The notes below the pieces were generated by a model. The model ran no database searches and was not told the DNA's origin. It saw only the letters and a list, made by a program, of their open reading frames with translations. This document shows positions 29,852 through 40,071 of a stretch of DNA of 48,889 nt, one piece after another (positions within the stretch are counted from its first letter, which is position 1; the number at the start of each line of letters is the position of its first letter). Origin of the DNA: Chromatiales bacterium (GTDB taxonomy: Bacteria > Pseudomonadota > Gammaproteobacteria > Steroidobacterales > BM003); assembly GCA_002868855.1 (NCBI GenBank), contig PKUM01000244.1, positions 1-48,889 of the forward strand, in the 5' to 3' direction. A program made the position numbers and the translations under genes.

Positions 29852-31318
29852 ATGAGTGACGCGAAACTGATTTTCGAATACTCGCGCGAGGGCCGAAGTG
29901 CCCACGCGCAGGCTCCGCTGACGCTTGCCGAGGCGGACGTGCCGGTGCACCTGAGGCGCCAGACGCCCCCGGCATTGCCTGCTGTTTCCGAGTTGCAGGC
30001 GGTGCGTCACTACACCCGCGTATCGCAAAAAAACTTCTCCATCGACACCCATTTTTATCCGCTTGGGTCCTGTACGATGAAGTACAACCCGCGTGCCTGT
30101 AACACGCTGGCAATGCTGCCGGAGTTCCTGTCGCGCCATCCGCTCGGGCCCTCGAGCCACGGCCAGGGCTTTATGCAGATCCTGTGGGAGTTGCAGGAAA
30201 TGCTGAAGGACGTCACCGGCATGCGCGGCGTCTCTCTTACGCCGATGGCGGGTGCCCAGGGCGAATTCGCCGGGGTTGCGATGATCAAGGCCTATCATCA
30301 TGCTCGCGGCGATCATGAGCGTGACGAGATACTGGTTCCGGAAGCGGCGCACGGCACCAACCCCGCGACGGCGGTAATGTGTGGCTGCAAGGTCAAGGAG
30401 TTGCCGACGCTGGCGGACGGCGACGTCGATCTCGACGCCCTGCGGGCGGCGGTCGGACCGCGTACCGCCGGAATCATGCTGACCAATCCGTCGACTCTCG
30501 GCGTTTTCGAGCGGCACATCGTCGAGGTTTCCGAAATCGTCCATGACGCCGGGGGACTGCTCTATTACGACGGCGCCAATCTCAATGCGATTCTCGGCAA
30601 GGCCAGGCCCGGCGACATGGGGTTCGATGTCATTCATATGAACCTGCACAAGACTTTTTCCACCCCGCACGGCGGCGGCGGTCCGGGCTCTGGCGCGGTC
30701 GGCGTCGGTGAACGTCTGTTGCCGTATTTGCCGGTCCCGATTGTCGGGCGTGACGATGACGGCTTCCACTGGCTTACTGAATCCGAGCGTCCCGATAGTA
30801 TCGGTCCGCTTTCGGCGTTCATGGGTAACGCCGGCGTGCTGCTGCGAGCCTATGTCTACATGCGCATGCTCGGGCGTGACGGGATGCGCCGCGTTGGTGA
30901 GTTTGCGACGCTCAATGCCAACTACCTGGCCAGGCGGCTGGAGAGAGCCGGTTTCACTCTGGCCGTACCCGAGCGTCGCGCCAGTCACGAGTTCATTGTC
31001 ACGCTAAAAAGCGAGGCGCGCGAACTCGGAGTCACGGCGATGGACTTTGCGAAACGGCTGCTCGACTATGGCTATCATGCTCCGACGACGTATTTCCCGC
31101 TGTTGATTCCCGAGTGCCTGCTGATAGAACCAACAGAGACCGAAGCCAAAGAAGACCTGGACGGTTTCGTTGCCGCTTTGACGGCGATACGAGAAGAGGC
31201 GAGCACCGATCCCGACCTCGTAAAGGGTGCGCCGTACTCGACCCCGGTGCGCCGTCTCGATGATGTCCGGGCGGCACGCCACCTGGACCTGGCATGGGGC
31301 CCACAGGCTGAACAGTGA
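29852..31318 (+). CDS. gcvPB: Glycine dehydrogenase (decarboxylating) subunit 2
   Basis: [33 protein letters not shown] lysine region [20 protein letters not shown]. Confidence 0.95.
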   Translation: MSDAKLIFEYSREGRSAHAQAPLTLAEADVPVHLRRQTPPALPAVSELQAVRHYTRVSQKNFSIDTHFYPLGSCTMKYNPRACNTLAMLPEFLSRHPLGPSSHGQGFMQILWELQEMLKDVTGMRGVSLTPMAGAQGEFAGVAMIKAYHHARGDHERDEILVPEAAHGTNPATAVMCGCKVKELPTLADGDVDLDALRAAVGPRTAGIMLTNPSTLGVFERHIVEVSEIVHDAGGLLYYDGANLNAILGKARPGDMGFDVIHMNLHKTFSTPHGGGGPGSGAVGVGERLLPYLPVPIVGRDDDGFHWLTESERPDSIGPLSAFMGNAGVLLRAYVYMRMLGRDGMRRVGEFATLNANYLARRLERAGFTLAVPERRASHEFIVTLKSEARELGVTAMDFAKRLLDYGYHAPTTYFPLLIPECLLIEPTETEAKEDLDGFVAALTAIREEASTDPDLVKGAPYSTPVRRLDDVRAARHLDLAWGPQAEQ

Positions 31319-31683
31319 GGCCGGTCCCCCATAATCGCCGGGGTATGTCGCGGCTGGTCTCGGCGACCCGCAATTCGGTGCGCGGGTTGAAAGCGATATT
31401 TCGCAGCGAGGAGGCTTTCCGGATGGAAGCGATCGCTTCGATGATCCTGATACCGCTGGCGTTCTGGCTCGATGTCAGCAAGGTCGAGCGGGCGTTGCTG
31501 ATATCCAGTTTGCTGCTACTTCTTATCGTCGAAATGCTCAATACTGCAATCGAGGTGGTAGTCGATCGCATCGGCACGGAAATCGATCCTTTGTCAGGCC
31601 TGGCGAAAGATGTTGCGTCGACGTCGGTGATGTTTGCCGCGATCCTCGCCGGATCGGTCTGGGCCATCATCGTTCTGTTCTAG
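31315..31683 (+). CDS. dgkA: Diacylglycerol kinase DgkA
   Basis: [46 protein letters not shown] signature; GTG start overlapping the gcvPB stop. Confidence 0.93.
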   Translation: MRPVPHNRRGMSRLVSATRNSVRGLKAIFRSEEAFRMEAIASMILIPLAFWLDVSKVERALLISSLLLLLIVEMLNTAIEVVVDRIGTEIDPLSGLAKDVASTSVMFAAILAGSVWAIIVLF

Positions 31684-31704
31684 TCTCACCTGAGAGTAAC
31701 TCCA

Positions 31705-32643
31705 ATGACGGCACTAATCTGCGGCTCCGTCGCATATGACACGATCATGGTTTTCCCCGGGCGCTTCAGCGAGCACATCCTTGCGGACAAGATTCACATG
31801 CTGAATGTCGCGTTCCTCGTTCCCAAAATGCGGCGCGAGTTCGGCGGATGTGCCGGAAACATTGCGTACAACCTGAAACAGTTGGGCGGCGACTGCTACC
31901 CGATGGCGACCGTGGGCAAGGACTTTTCGAGCTACGCGGACTGGATGAAAAGTTGCGGCGTGGATCGCAGGTACATTCGCAGGTTCGACGACGAATATAC
32001 CGCCCAGGCTTACATCACGACGGATCTGGATGACAACCAGATCACGGCCTTTCATCCGGGCGCGATGAATCGGTCCGAACTGAACCATGTTCCCACCGAC
32101 GCCGGCATCAGAATCGGACTGATATCGCCGGATGGCCGTGACGGCATGCTTGCGCACGCCGAGGAATTCGCGGACGCCCGGATCCCGTTTATGTTCGATC
32201 CCGGCCAGGGCCTGCCGATGTTCGACGGTCCGGAACTGCGTCGATTCATCGAGCTCGCGACGTGGGTCACAGTAAACGACTATGAGGGCGAACTATTGTC
32301 ACAACGCACCGGGTTGGCACCGGCGCAAATCTCGGAACGGGTTGAAGCGTTGCTGATTACCCGAGGTCACAAGGGTTCGGTCGTGTATTTGCAGGGTAAC
32401 CGCCATGACATACCGGTTGCCCCCATCGCGGAAGCGCTGGATCCGACCGGGTGCGGTGATGCGTACCGGGCGGGCCTGTTATTCGGACTGATGAACGACT
32501 GCGACTGGGAGACGACCGGGCGCATCGCGTCGTTGATGGGTGCGATAAAGATAGAGTCGCACGGGACGCAAAACCACAAATTCACCTTTGAGGCATTCCG
32601 CGAACGTTACCGGGAGAGCTTTGCCAGGGAACTGCACATATGA
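31705..32643 (+). CDS. PfkB family carbohydrate/nucleoside kinase (adenosine kinase-like)
   Basis: EFGGCAGNIAYNLKQLGG and DPTGCGDAYRAGLLFGL. Confidence 0.87.
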   Translation: MTALICGSVAYDTIMVFPGRFSEHILADKIHMLNVAFLVPKMRREFGGCAGNIAYNLKQLGGDCYPMATVGKDFSSYADWMKSCGVDRRYIRRFDDEYTAQAYITTDLDDNQITAFHPGAMNRSELNHVPTDAGIRIGLISPDGRDGMLAHAEEFADARIPFMFDPGQGLPMFDGPELRRFIELATWVTVNDYEGELLSQRTGLAPAQISERVEALLITRGHKGSVVYLQGNRHDIPVAPIAEALDPTGCGDAYRAGLLFGLMNDCDWETTGRIASLMGAIKIESHGTQNHKFTFEAFRERYRESFARELHI

Positions 32644-35504
32644 TTCTGACTCAAAGGGACATGATGCGTCCGATTGTCACGATTTTTCTGCTGCTGTTCA
32701 CCACTGCGGGCTTCGCCGAGGAAACCGGTGCCTGGCGCCGTACGCTCGAGGAAATCTCGACCGGCGTTGTCTCCATCAAAGTAGACGGTGTCCGCGCCTT
32801 CGACACCGAGTGGAACCAGACGACCCAGGCGACCGGTTTCGTGGTCGACCGCGAGCGCGGCCTTATTCTGACCAATCGCCATGTCGTGACCTCGGGTCCG
32901 GTGACCGCCCAGGCGGTGTTCCTGAATAACGAAGAGGTCGATCTGAAGCCGGTCTATCGCGATCCCGTGCACGACTTCGGGTTGTATCGCTTCGATCCGT
33001 CTGCGCTGCGGTTTATCGAACCCTACGAGTTTCCACTGCGGCCCGATCGCGCCCAGGTCGGGCGGGAAATCCGGGTGGTCGGCAACGATGCCGGCGAGCA
33101 GCTTTCGATCCTGGCCGGAACGATTGCCAAACTCGATCGCAGCGCGCCCAACTACGGACGTGGAAAATACAACGATTTCAATACCTTTTACATTCAGGCG
33201 GCATCCGGAACGTCCGGTGGCTCGTCGGGGTCGCCAGTGGTCGATGCCGACGGTAATGCCGTGGCGCTGAACGCCGGTGGCAGTGCGCAGGCAGCCTCGA
33301 GCTTTTTCCTGCCGCTGGAGCGGGTGCGGCGCGTGGTGGACATCATTCGCGGCGACGGATTGGTTACCCGCGGTACGCTGATGACGATATTCGCGCATAC
33401 CTCGTACGGCGAATTGCGCCGTCTCGGTCTGACCGAGGACATAGAGGCGCGGGCGCGCGCGGCACAGCCCGACCAGACCGGTATGCTCGTGGTGCAACAG
33501 GTCGTTCCCGGCTCGCCGGCACAGAACAAGCTCGAACCCGGCGATATCCTGATAGCGGTCAACGGCGGATTGATCACCCGGTTCGCCGCGCTCGAGGCGC
33601 TGCTCGACGATGCTGTCGGCGACAACGTGACGGTCGAAGTGCAGCGCGGCGGGGAGCGCTTCGGTTTTACTCTCGACGTCATCGATTTGCATGCGATCAC
33701 GCCGGCGGCCTTTCTCGAAATCAGCGATGCGGTTCTGCACACCGTTTCCTACCAGCAGGCGCGGCACCTGAATATGCCGGTCATGGGTGTTTTCGTTGCC
33801 AATCCCGGTTACATGTTCAGCGCTTCCGGGATCCCACGCGGCGCGGTAATCGCTCAGTTGAATGGCCGGCCGGTTCCCGACCTGGACACATTTGTCGGCA
33901 AAATTCGGGAGCTTGCCGACGGCCAACAGGCAACGATCCGCTATTTCACATTCGACGATCCGCAAACCACGAAACTGCGCAGCGTAAACATCGACCGGCG
34001 CTGGTATCCGGCTCGTCACTGCCGCCGCGATGACACCCTCGGTTACTGGCCATGTGAGCCGCTTCCGGAAGTGGGAAGCGCGGCTCCGCCGGCGCCGGCC
34101 TCGACCGAATTTGTCACCAATGGCGACTCGCGGGCGCGCAAGATTGCGCCGTCGCTGGTGCTGGTGAATTTCGATATGCCGTACATTATTTCCGGTGTCT
34201 CCGAGCGTCACTACCACGGAACCGGACTCGTGGTCGATGCGGAGCGCGGGCTGATCGTTACCGACCGCAACACCGTGCCGGTCGCGATGGGAGACGTGAA
34301 AATCACGTTTGCCGGAACGGTAGAAGTTCCGGGACGGGTCGAATATATCCATCCGTTGCACAACCTCGCCGTTATTTCCTATAACCCGGAACTGGTGGGC
34401 GATACGCCGGTCCGATCGGCAGTTTTCAGTCCGCAAGTTGCCGAGGAAGGCGACGAGATATGGGTGGCGGGGCTGAAGGGCAACAGCAATCCGTTCATCC
34501 AGAAAAGCCAGGTCGCAGCGGTCGATGCGGTCGGTTTTCCGTTGTCGAGAACTCTGCGCTTCCGCGATACCAACCTCGAGACAATCGCGGTCGTAAATGC
34601 GCCCGGCAACGTCGATGGCGTGCTGCTCGATTCCAAGGGACGGGTAATGGCGACGTGGTCGAGTTTTGCGTTCGAAGGGGCCAATAAGAAACTCGAGCAG
34701 GTGACATTCGGAATTGCCGGAGACCTCGTCGAGGAGATGGTCGGTTTCGTACGGGAGGGCCGCGACCTGCACTCGCTCGAAACTGAATTGCGTCTGCTGC
34801 CGCTGGCGACTGCACGGGACCTCGGCCTGCCTGCCGAGCGGATAAAGGGCCTCGAGAAACACAGTCCGCAGCGGCGCCAGGCCTTACAGGTAGTTCGCAC
34901 TGTGGCGGGTTCCCCGGCGGCAGGCGTATTGCGCCCCGGGGATCTTCTGCTCGCCATCGACGGTGAGCTGGTGAATACGTACCGCGAGGTGGAACGCCGT
35001 GTGCAACAGGACGAGGTCAGCGTGACCTTGTGGCGTAACGGCGAAGAACTCACCGAGACCTTGCGGACCCAGACGCTTACCGGTCATGGCGTTGACCGCA
35101 TTGTGTACTGGGCGGGGGCGGTACTGCAAACGCCGCACCGCGCGCTGCCGGCGCAACGCGGGATCCTGCCGGAAGGCGTCTATGTCGCGTATTTCGCTTA
35201 CGGATCGCCGGCCAGTCGCTACAGTCTTTGGGCCGGACGCCGGATCATTGAAATTGACGGTCTGCCAACTCCCGACCTCGATACGTTTGTTGCCGCGGTA
35301 GCGAACAAGTCGGATCGCGAATCCGTGCGCATCAAAACCGTCACCTGGAACGATCAGGTAGAAGTGCTGACGCTAAAGACCGACCACAGATATTGGCCTG
35401 CCTACGAATTGCGCCGGGTCGATGACCAATGGCGACGCAGTCCGATCGGGCCGGCTCCGGCCGTTGCCGGCGGTGTCATCGACTACCGCGGCGATGCGCC
35501 TTAG
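32640..35504 (+). CDS. Tandem HtrA-like serine protease/pseudoprotease with four PDZ-like regions (Nma111/Deg7-type architecture)
   Basis: First half: TNRHVV, HDFGLY, TSGGSSGSPVV triad motifs plus PDZ. Second half: TDRNTV, HNLAVI and no Ser motif, plus PDZ. Probable signal peptide from Met at 32661. Confidence 0.85.
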   Translation: MILTQRDMMRPIVTIFLLLFTTAGFAEETGAWRRTLEEISTGVVSIKVDGVRAFDTEWNQTTQATGFVVDRERGLILTNRHVVTSGPVTAQAVFLNNEEVDLKPVYRDPVHDFGLYRFDPSALRFIEPYEFPLRPDRAQVGREIRVVGNDAGEQLSILAGTIAKLDRSAPNYGRGKYNDFNTFYIQAASGTSGGSSGSPVVDADGNAVALNAGGSAQAASSFFLPLERVRRVVDIIRGDGLVTRGTLMTIFAHTSYGELRRLGLTEDIEARARAAQPDQTGMLVVQQVVPGSPAQNKLEPGDILIAVNGGLITRFAALEALLDDAVGDNVTVEVQRGGERFGFTLDVIDLHAITPAAFLEISDAVLHTVSYQQARHLNMPVMGVFVANPGYMFSASGIPRGAVIAQLNGRPVPDLDTFVGKIRELADGQQATIRYFTFDDPQTTKLRSVNIDRRWYPARHCRRDDTLGYWPCEPLPEVGSAAPPAPASTEFVTNGDSRARKIAPSLVLVNFDMPYIISGVSERHYHGTGLVVDAERGLIVTDRNTVPVAMGDVKITFAGTVEVPGRVEYIHPLHNLAVISYNPELVGDTPVRSAVFSPQVAEEGDEIWVAGLKGNSNPFIQKSQVAAVDAVGFPLSRTLRFRDTNLETIAVVNAPGNVDGVLLDSKGRVMATWSSFAFEGANKKLEQVTFGIAGDLVEEMVGFVREGRDLHSLETELRLLPLATARDLGLPAERIKGLEKHSPQRRQALQVVRTVAGSPAAGVLRPGDLLLAIDGELVNTYREVERRVQQDEVSVTLWRNGEELTETLRTQTLTGHGVDRIVYWAGAVLQTPHRALPAQRGILPEGVYVAYFAYGSPASRYSLWAGRRIIEIDGLPTPDLDTFVAAVANKSDRESVRIKTVTWNDQVEVLTLKTDHRYWPAYELRRVDDQWRRSPIGPAPAVAGGVIDYRGDAP

Positions 35505-35541
35505 GGTGGCCGCTGGTTCCTGAGATCGAGGACAGGCGCGG

Positions 35542-36024
35542 ATGAGCGCGAAGCCGGCTGCCGTGCACGGACTGCCGGCCGGCAAGGGCAGTTATCTTGT
35601 CTGGTTCCGCGTCGCCGAACCTCTCGAGTTCGACTGCGGTGCGCTCGGAACGCGGCGACTCGACACAGGCTGGACCGGTTACGCCGGCAGCGCGTTCGGG
35701 GCTGGTGGTCTGGCGGCTCGGTTGCGTCGTCATCTAGGCTCGGGTGGGCGGGCGCACTGGCACATCGACTATCTGCGCAGCCACATTGCGATAACCGAGT
35801 TCTGGTTCAGTCATGATCCGCAACGGCGCGAGCACCTCTGGGCCGAGGTCGCGGCCGAATTGCCCGGTGCGAAGCGCCCGGTGCGGGGATTCGGGTCGAG
35901 TGACTGTAGTTGCGAGAGTCATCTCGTACACTTGCCGGCACGCCCGGTTTTCAGCCGTTTCGTTGGCGCTGTCGCTGCCCATGCGCCGGAGCATTTGCGA
36001 ATATCGCGCCGCCGCCGGCGCTAA
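35542..36024 (+). CDS. GIY-YIG-like / DUF123 (Uri superfamily) protein
   Basis: GSYLVWFRV, WTGYAGSAFGAGGLAARLRRHL, HWHIDYLR, GFGSSDCSCESHLVHL. Confidence 0.82.
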   Translation: MSAKPAAVHGLPAGKGSYLVWFRVAEPLEFDCGALGTRRLDTGWTGYAGSAFGAGGLAARLRRHLGSGGRAHWHIDYLRSHIAITEFWFSHDPQRREHLWAEVAAELPGAKRPVRGFGSSDCSCESHLVHLPARPVFSRFVGAVAAHAPEHLRISRRRRR

Positions 36025-36494
36025 ACTGCGGACCGGTCTTCAGTGCTTCCCGCTTTCGCGTCTGCCAGCAACGAGGCAGCTTTTGCCACCGCATCGCGCG
36101 GAATCATAAAGCCTGCCTCGCACTCGGCAAATAACGTGCCGTCATTCGCATCCTCGATTCGTCCCTGCATCGTAATCAGTTGTCCGCGTTGTTGCAGCGC
36201 CCGGCCGACCAGCGCGAGTGTGCCGCCTACCCGGGCCGGTTTCCGGAAACGCAAATCGCAACGCGCCGTGTAGCCGTGCAGTCCTTGCAGGTACAACCAG
36301 TTGGCCATGACATCGTCGAGTGCGGCGAACAGGATTCCACCATGCACCACGGTGTCCCAGCCGGTGTGGTTCTGATCCGGGGTGAACTCGGCGCGGCACA
36401 AACCGTTGACAAGACGAAATTTGATCCCCAGCCCGATTGGGTTGCGGCTGCCGCAGACAAAGCAGTTCTCCGACTCAGCGCCGGGCGTGGTCAC
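36021..36494 (-). CDS. Hotdog-fold PaaI-like thioesterase
   Basis: NCFVCGSRNPIGLG, HTGWDTVVHGGILFAALDDVMANWL. Confidence 0.82.
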   Translation of the reverse strand: MTTPGAESENCFVCGSRNPIGLGIKFRLVNGLCRAEFTPDQNHTGWDTVVHGGILFAALDDVMANWLYLQGLHGYTARCDLRFRKPARVGGTLALVGRALQQRGQLITMQGRIEDANDGTLFAECEAGFMIPRDAVAKAASLLADAKAGSTEDRSAV

Positions 36495-37807
36495 AAACCT
36501 GCCTCCTTCTGTGCCTGGCGCAGTTGCTCGAGTCTTCCCTGCAGAATCGCCAGTTGCAGATCGCCGGGGGCGCCAGGCGAGACGCGTGCTGCGATGCTGT
36601 CGGCGGCGCTGCGAGCCGCAAGGTCGTCGTATTCCTCGCGAACGCGACGGTAGGCTTCGCGAAACGGAACCCCCGAGGCAGTCATCTCGATCGCCCGGTC
36701 GGTGGCGTGCATCGATGGCTCTGTCGCGGCTTCGAGGCGTTCGGCCACAAATTGCGTTCCGCGTACCAGATCCGGCATCAGCGCCATCGCATCGAGACCA
36801 TGGACCAGCGCGCGAATCAGCGGTCCTTTCGTGTTCTGCAAATCCCGGTGATAGCCGGAGGGCAGGGACAACAGGCTTTGTAGTTCGGTCATGGCGCCCT
36901 GCACTGTGGGATAGCTGGCCCTTAGTAGTTCCACAAGATCGGGATTGCGCTTGTTGGGCATGATTGAAGACCCGGTCGTAAACGCATCCGGCAGGCTGAC
37001 GAAACCGAATTCGGCCGTCGTGAACAGCGAAAGATCCCAGGCATAACGCCGCACATCGAGCAATGCCTGGGCCACCGCGGTCAGTGCCTGTAGTTCGAAT
37101 TTTCCGCGGCTGTTCTGGGCATAGATCGGGTTGAGCTGGATTCGCGAAAACCCGAGCTCGGAGGTGGCATAAGCGCGATCGAGCGGCAGATTGACTCCGA
37201 ATCCCGCAGCGGTGCCAAGTGGGTTGGCGTCGATCCAGCGCGCGCTGCTGAGAGCCAGTTCGCCGTTATCGACAAAACTCTCGGCAAACGCAGCGAACCA
37301 GGTGGCAACCGATGAGACGACCGCGCGCTGCAGATGGGTATAGCCTGGCATCGGTGTATCGCCACATGCATGTGCTTGCTCGAGACAGGCGGCGGCGGTT
37401 TGTTCGCACAAGTCGACGAGCGTCGCGAGGCTGTCGCGCAGCAGTAGTCGGCTGGCGACAAGCACCTGGTCGTTGCGACTGCGTCCCGTATGCACCTTTT
37501 TGCCGACTTCGCCGAGGCGCTCGGTCAACCATGCCTCGATGGCTGAGTGGCCATCCTCGTAGCGCTGATCGAGCACAAAGGTGCCGTCCTGGAATCCCAG
37601 CGCGAGCCGATCGAGTTCCGCGCAAATCGCGTTGGCCTCGGCCTCGCTCAGGACGCCGATTCTTGCCAGCCCGGCGCTGTGCACGCGCGAGGCCCGAATA
37701 TCGTACAGAAAAAGATGACGATCGAGTTCCACGTCGGCGCCGGCCATGAAGCGCATGATCCGTTCGTCGACGTGAGTGCCAGGCTTCTGCCAAAGGAAAT
37801 CAGGCAT
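36491..37807 (-). CDS. argH: Argininosuccinate lyase
   Basis: EDGHSAIEAWLTERLG, HTGRSRNDQV, PMPGYTHLQRAV, GSSIMPNKRNPDLVEL. Confidence 0.95.
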   Translation of the reverse strand: MPDFLWQKPGTHVDERIMRFMAGADVELDRHLFLYDIRASRVHSAGLARIGVLSEAEANAICAELDRLALGFQDGTFVLDQRYEDGHSAIEAWLTERLGEVGKKVHTGRSRNDQVLVASRLLLRDSLATLVDLCEQTAAACLEQAHACGDTPMPGYTHLQRAVVSSVATWFAAFAESFVDNGELALSSARWIDANPLGTAAGFGVNLPLDRAYATSELGFSRIQLNPIYAQNSRGKFELQALTAVAQALLDVRRYAWDLSLFTTAEFGFVSLPDAFTTGSSIMPNKRNPDLVELLRASYPTVQGAMTELQSLLSLPSGYHRDLQNTKGPLIRALVHGLDAMALMPDLVRGTQFVAERLEAATEPSMHATDRAIEMTASGVPFREAYRRVREEYDDLAARSAADSIAARVSPGAPGDLQLAILQGRLEQLRQAQKEAGL

Positions 37808-38753
37808 GAGGGATTCCTTCGAGTTCCGCGTAACCACAAGTCAGGTTCAGGTTTTGCAGCGCTTGTGTTGCGGCACCCTTCAACAGATTATCGAGCGTGG
37901 CAAAAGCCACCAGATAACGGCCGGCCGCATCGAGTTGAAAGCCGCCGACACAGGCATGATGGTGCCCCGCATTGGCGGCGACTTCCGGAATTTCCGTCGA
38001 CACTAGCAGCAATGGCACCCCGGCGTAGGCTTCTTCGTATTTCTGTACGATTGCCGCGAGTTCGTAACTGCTGTCGAGTTCCATGCCAACCGTCATCGAA
38101 ATGCCGCGAAAAAAGGCGGCGACATGCGGGGTAAAACGGACCGCGGTCGGCAACTGGAAACTGACTTCGCGTTCATGTAAGTGCCCGATGGGCTGGTAAG
38201 GCATCAGGTTGTCTTGCAGGCGAGCCGGGTCGTTTCGCGGCGATGGTGTCGTGCCTGCGCCACTGTATCCGGAAACGCCAAAACAGTGCGGCGGGCTGGC
38301 GATGATGCCCGCCACCGGTGCGATTGCCAGTTGCATTGCCGTTGCATAGCAACCGGGATTCGCTATCCGGGTTGTTCCTGGCGGAGTAGGGCGCAGTTCG
38401 GGCAAGCCGTAATGCCAGCCCGGGTCGAAGCGGTAGTCTGCGGAGACGTCGACTATCACGGTTTGTGGCCGCCGGGCGGCAATTTCCCCGACCCACGCAT
38501 CCGCCAGACCGTTGGGTAATGCCAGGATACAGGCGTCGGGTTCGCGTTCTGCCACCTGTGCCGCCGTGGCTGCCTCGAAATGCAGACCGTCGGGCGCGCC
38601 GGCGACGTGCCTGGCAACTGCCTCCCCGGCATATTCCCGCGAGCTGACCAGAACCAGATCGAAACCGCGATGGGCGAACAACAGGCGCATTAGCTCCGCG
38701 CCCACATGGCCGCGGGCGCCGATCAGCGCAACGGTTTTCTGCCTTTCGCTCAT
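37800..38753 (-). CDS. argC: N-acetyl-gamma-glutamyl-phosphate reductase
   Basis: VALIGARGHVGAELMRLL, VDVSADYRFD, ANPGCYATAMQLA, GVSGYSGAGTTPSPRND. Confidence 0.92.
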   Translation of the reverse strand: MSERQKTVALIGARGHVGAELMRLLFAHRGFDLVLVSSREYAGEAVARHVAGAPDGLHFEAATAAQVAEREPDACILALPNGLADAWVGEIAARRPQTVIVDVSADYRFDPGWHYGLPELRPTPPGTTRIANPGCYATAMQLAIAPVAGIIASPPHCFGVSGYSGAGTTPSPRNDPARLQDNLMPYQPIGHLHEREVSFQLPTAVRFTPHVAAFFRGISMTVGMELDSSYELAAIVQKYEEAYAGVPLLLVSTEIPEVAANAGHHHACVGGFQLDAAGRYLVAFATLDNLLKGAATQALQNLNLTCGYAELEGIPHA

Positions 38754-38757
38754 AGGG

Positions 38758-40071
38758 TCACCTCAGAGTTGCGCGTGCTCGCATTGCCGTTTCGACACAT
38801 TGGCTGATCTGCCCGAAGTCATCGATACCGCACCAGAACACGTGCCACTCATCGCCCTTGATGCATCCGTCAGCGTGTTGGAAGTAGAAAGTATTGACCG
38901 GATTATTCGGGCGCGCCCGCCAGAAAATGCTGGGATAGTCCTGGCGGAACCGGTTCCATACCGCACGCCCCAGACCCTCACCCTGCGCTTCTTCGGTGAC
39001 CGCAAATTTGTCGAGATAGGCCACTTCTCCGATTCGGGTGATGACTGCGCCGGCCCGGTAGCTGTCGCTGATGTAGACAGCCTCGACGGCGGCGTTTGCG
39101 AAATAGTCCTGACTCAAGGTTTTCTGGAAGCTCGTCTCGAGCAACTGTTTCAGCCGTCCCAGATCGACTTCATCCCAGTTGCGATGCATGTGAATGCTCT
39201 CGCCGAAGCGCACCAGCGTTCCCGAGCCACGGTAGGTAAACAACTCTTTGGCCAGAAGTGTCGGTTTGGTTATTGATATCGAGGTCGACAACGGCAGGTC
39301 TTTCAACAGGTCGTGGATTTGCTCGAGCTTCAGCCGCATACCCGAATGCAGCCAGTCCTGCTCCATCAGCATTTTGTAGTCGGTGCTCAGGTTTATCGAA
39401 GAGATGACGCCACCCTCGCGGTCGAGAATTCCGCCGGTACCAGTCAGAAAAATGATTTTGAACGGCTGAACCGAGCGAACCAGTTCGTTGGTCGCAACAT
39501 CCGCGTTGATGTTCAGTATCTGCCCGTCCGCGGTCTCTCCGAATGGCGATATCACCGGGATGATGTTCGAGCGTAGCGAGGCTCGAACTGCCTCGAGGTG
39601 GACCTGCCGGACCGCGCCGACAAGCCCCAGCCGGTCGCGATCCAGTAATTCCGCCTCGAACACGCCATTGGTGATGGATGTCGCGCGGGTCCCGGTTTCG
39701 CGCAACGCTTCGACCAGGCGCAGATTTTCGCGTTGAAACACCTTTCTCGCGATTTTCAGGACCGCTGGTGGCGTTACCCGCAATCCGTCCGCCCGTTCGG
39801 TTTCAATTCCTTCCGCCTCAAGCGCCAGGTCGAGTTGTGGCCCGCCGCCGTGGACGACGATTGGTGTGAGCCCGACCTGCTGCAGGAATGCGAGCGACGA
39901 ACTGAGTCCGCCAAGCTGCTTGTGCAGCGTTGCGCCGCCGACTTTTACCACGGCAAATTTCTCGCTCTCGATGCTGGAGAACCTGCGCAGGTACTGCTGG
40001 ATTTCCTTTTGGCTGCCGAAGTTGCCAAGAAGTCGAACGATTATTTGTCTGGTTTGCTTATCTGTTGTCAT
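38758..40071 (-). CDS. argB: Bifunctional N-acetylglutamate kinase/synthase (argB-NAT fusion, Xanthomonas type)
   Basis: N-terminal amino acid kinase VVKVGGATL, VVHGGGPQLD, NINADVATNELV; C-terminal GNAT-like VEAVYISDSYRAGAVITRIGEVAYLDKFAVTEEAQGEGLGRAVWNRFRQDYPSIFWRARPNNPVNTFYF. Confidence 0.92.
   Translation of the reverse strand: MTTDKQTRQIIVRLLGNFGSQKEIQQYLRRFSSIESEKFAVVKVGGATLHKQLGGLSSSLAFLQQVGLTPIVVHGGGPQLDLALEAEGIETERADGLRVTPPAVLKIARKVFQRENLRLVEALRETGTRATSITNGVFEAELLDRDRLGLVGAVRQVHLEAVRASLRSNIIPVISPFGETADGQILNINADVATNELVRSVQPFKIIFLTGTGGILDREGGVISSINLSTDYKMLMEQDWLHSGMRLKLEQIHDLLKDLPLSTSISITKPTLLAKELFTYRGSGTLVRFGESIHMHRNWDEVDLGRLKQLLETSFQKTLSQDYFANAAVEAVYISDSYRAGAVITRIGEVAYLDKFAVTEEAQGEGLGRAVWNRFRQDYPSIFWRARPNNPVNTFYFQHADGCIKGDEWHVFWCGIDDFGQISQCVETAMRARATLR

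Noticed and set aside
29663-30988. 441-aa minus-strand ORF opposite tpx/gcvPB
   Set aside because: Antisense shadow of gcvPB; no domain signature.
32607-34862. 751-aa minus-strand ORF opposite the HtrA/PDZ gene
   Set aside because: Shadow ORF in GC-rich DNA; the plus strand has clear protease/PDZ motifs, while this frame shows no recognisable domain.
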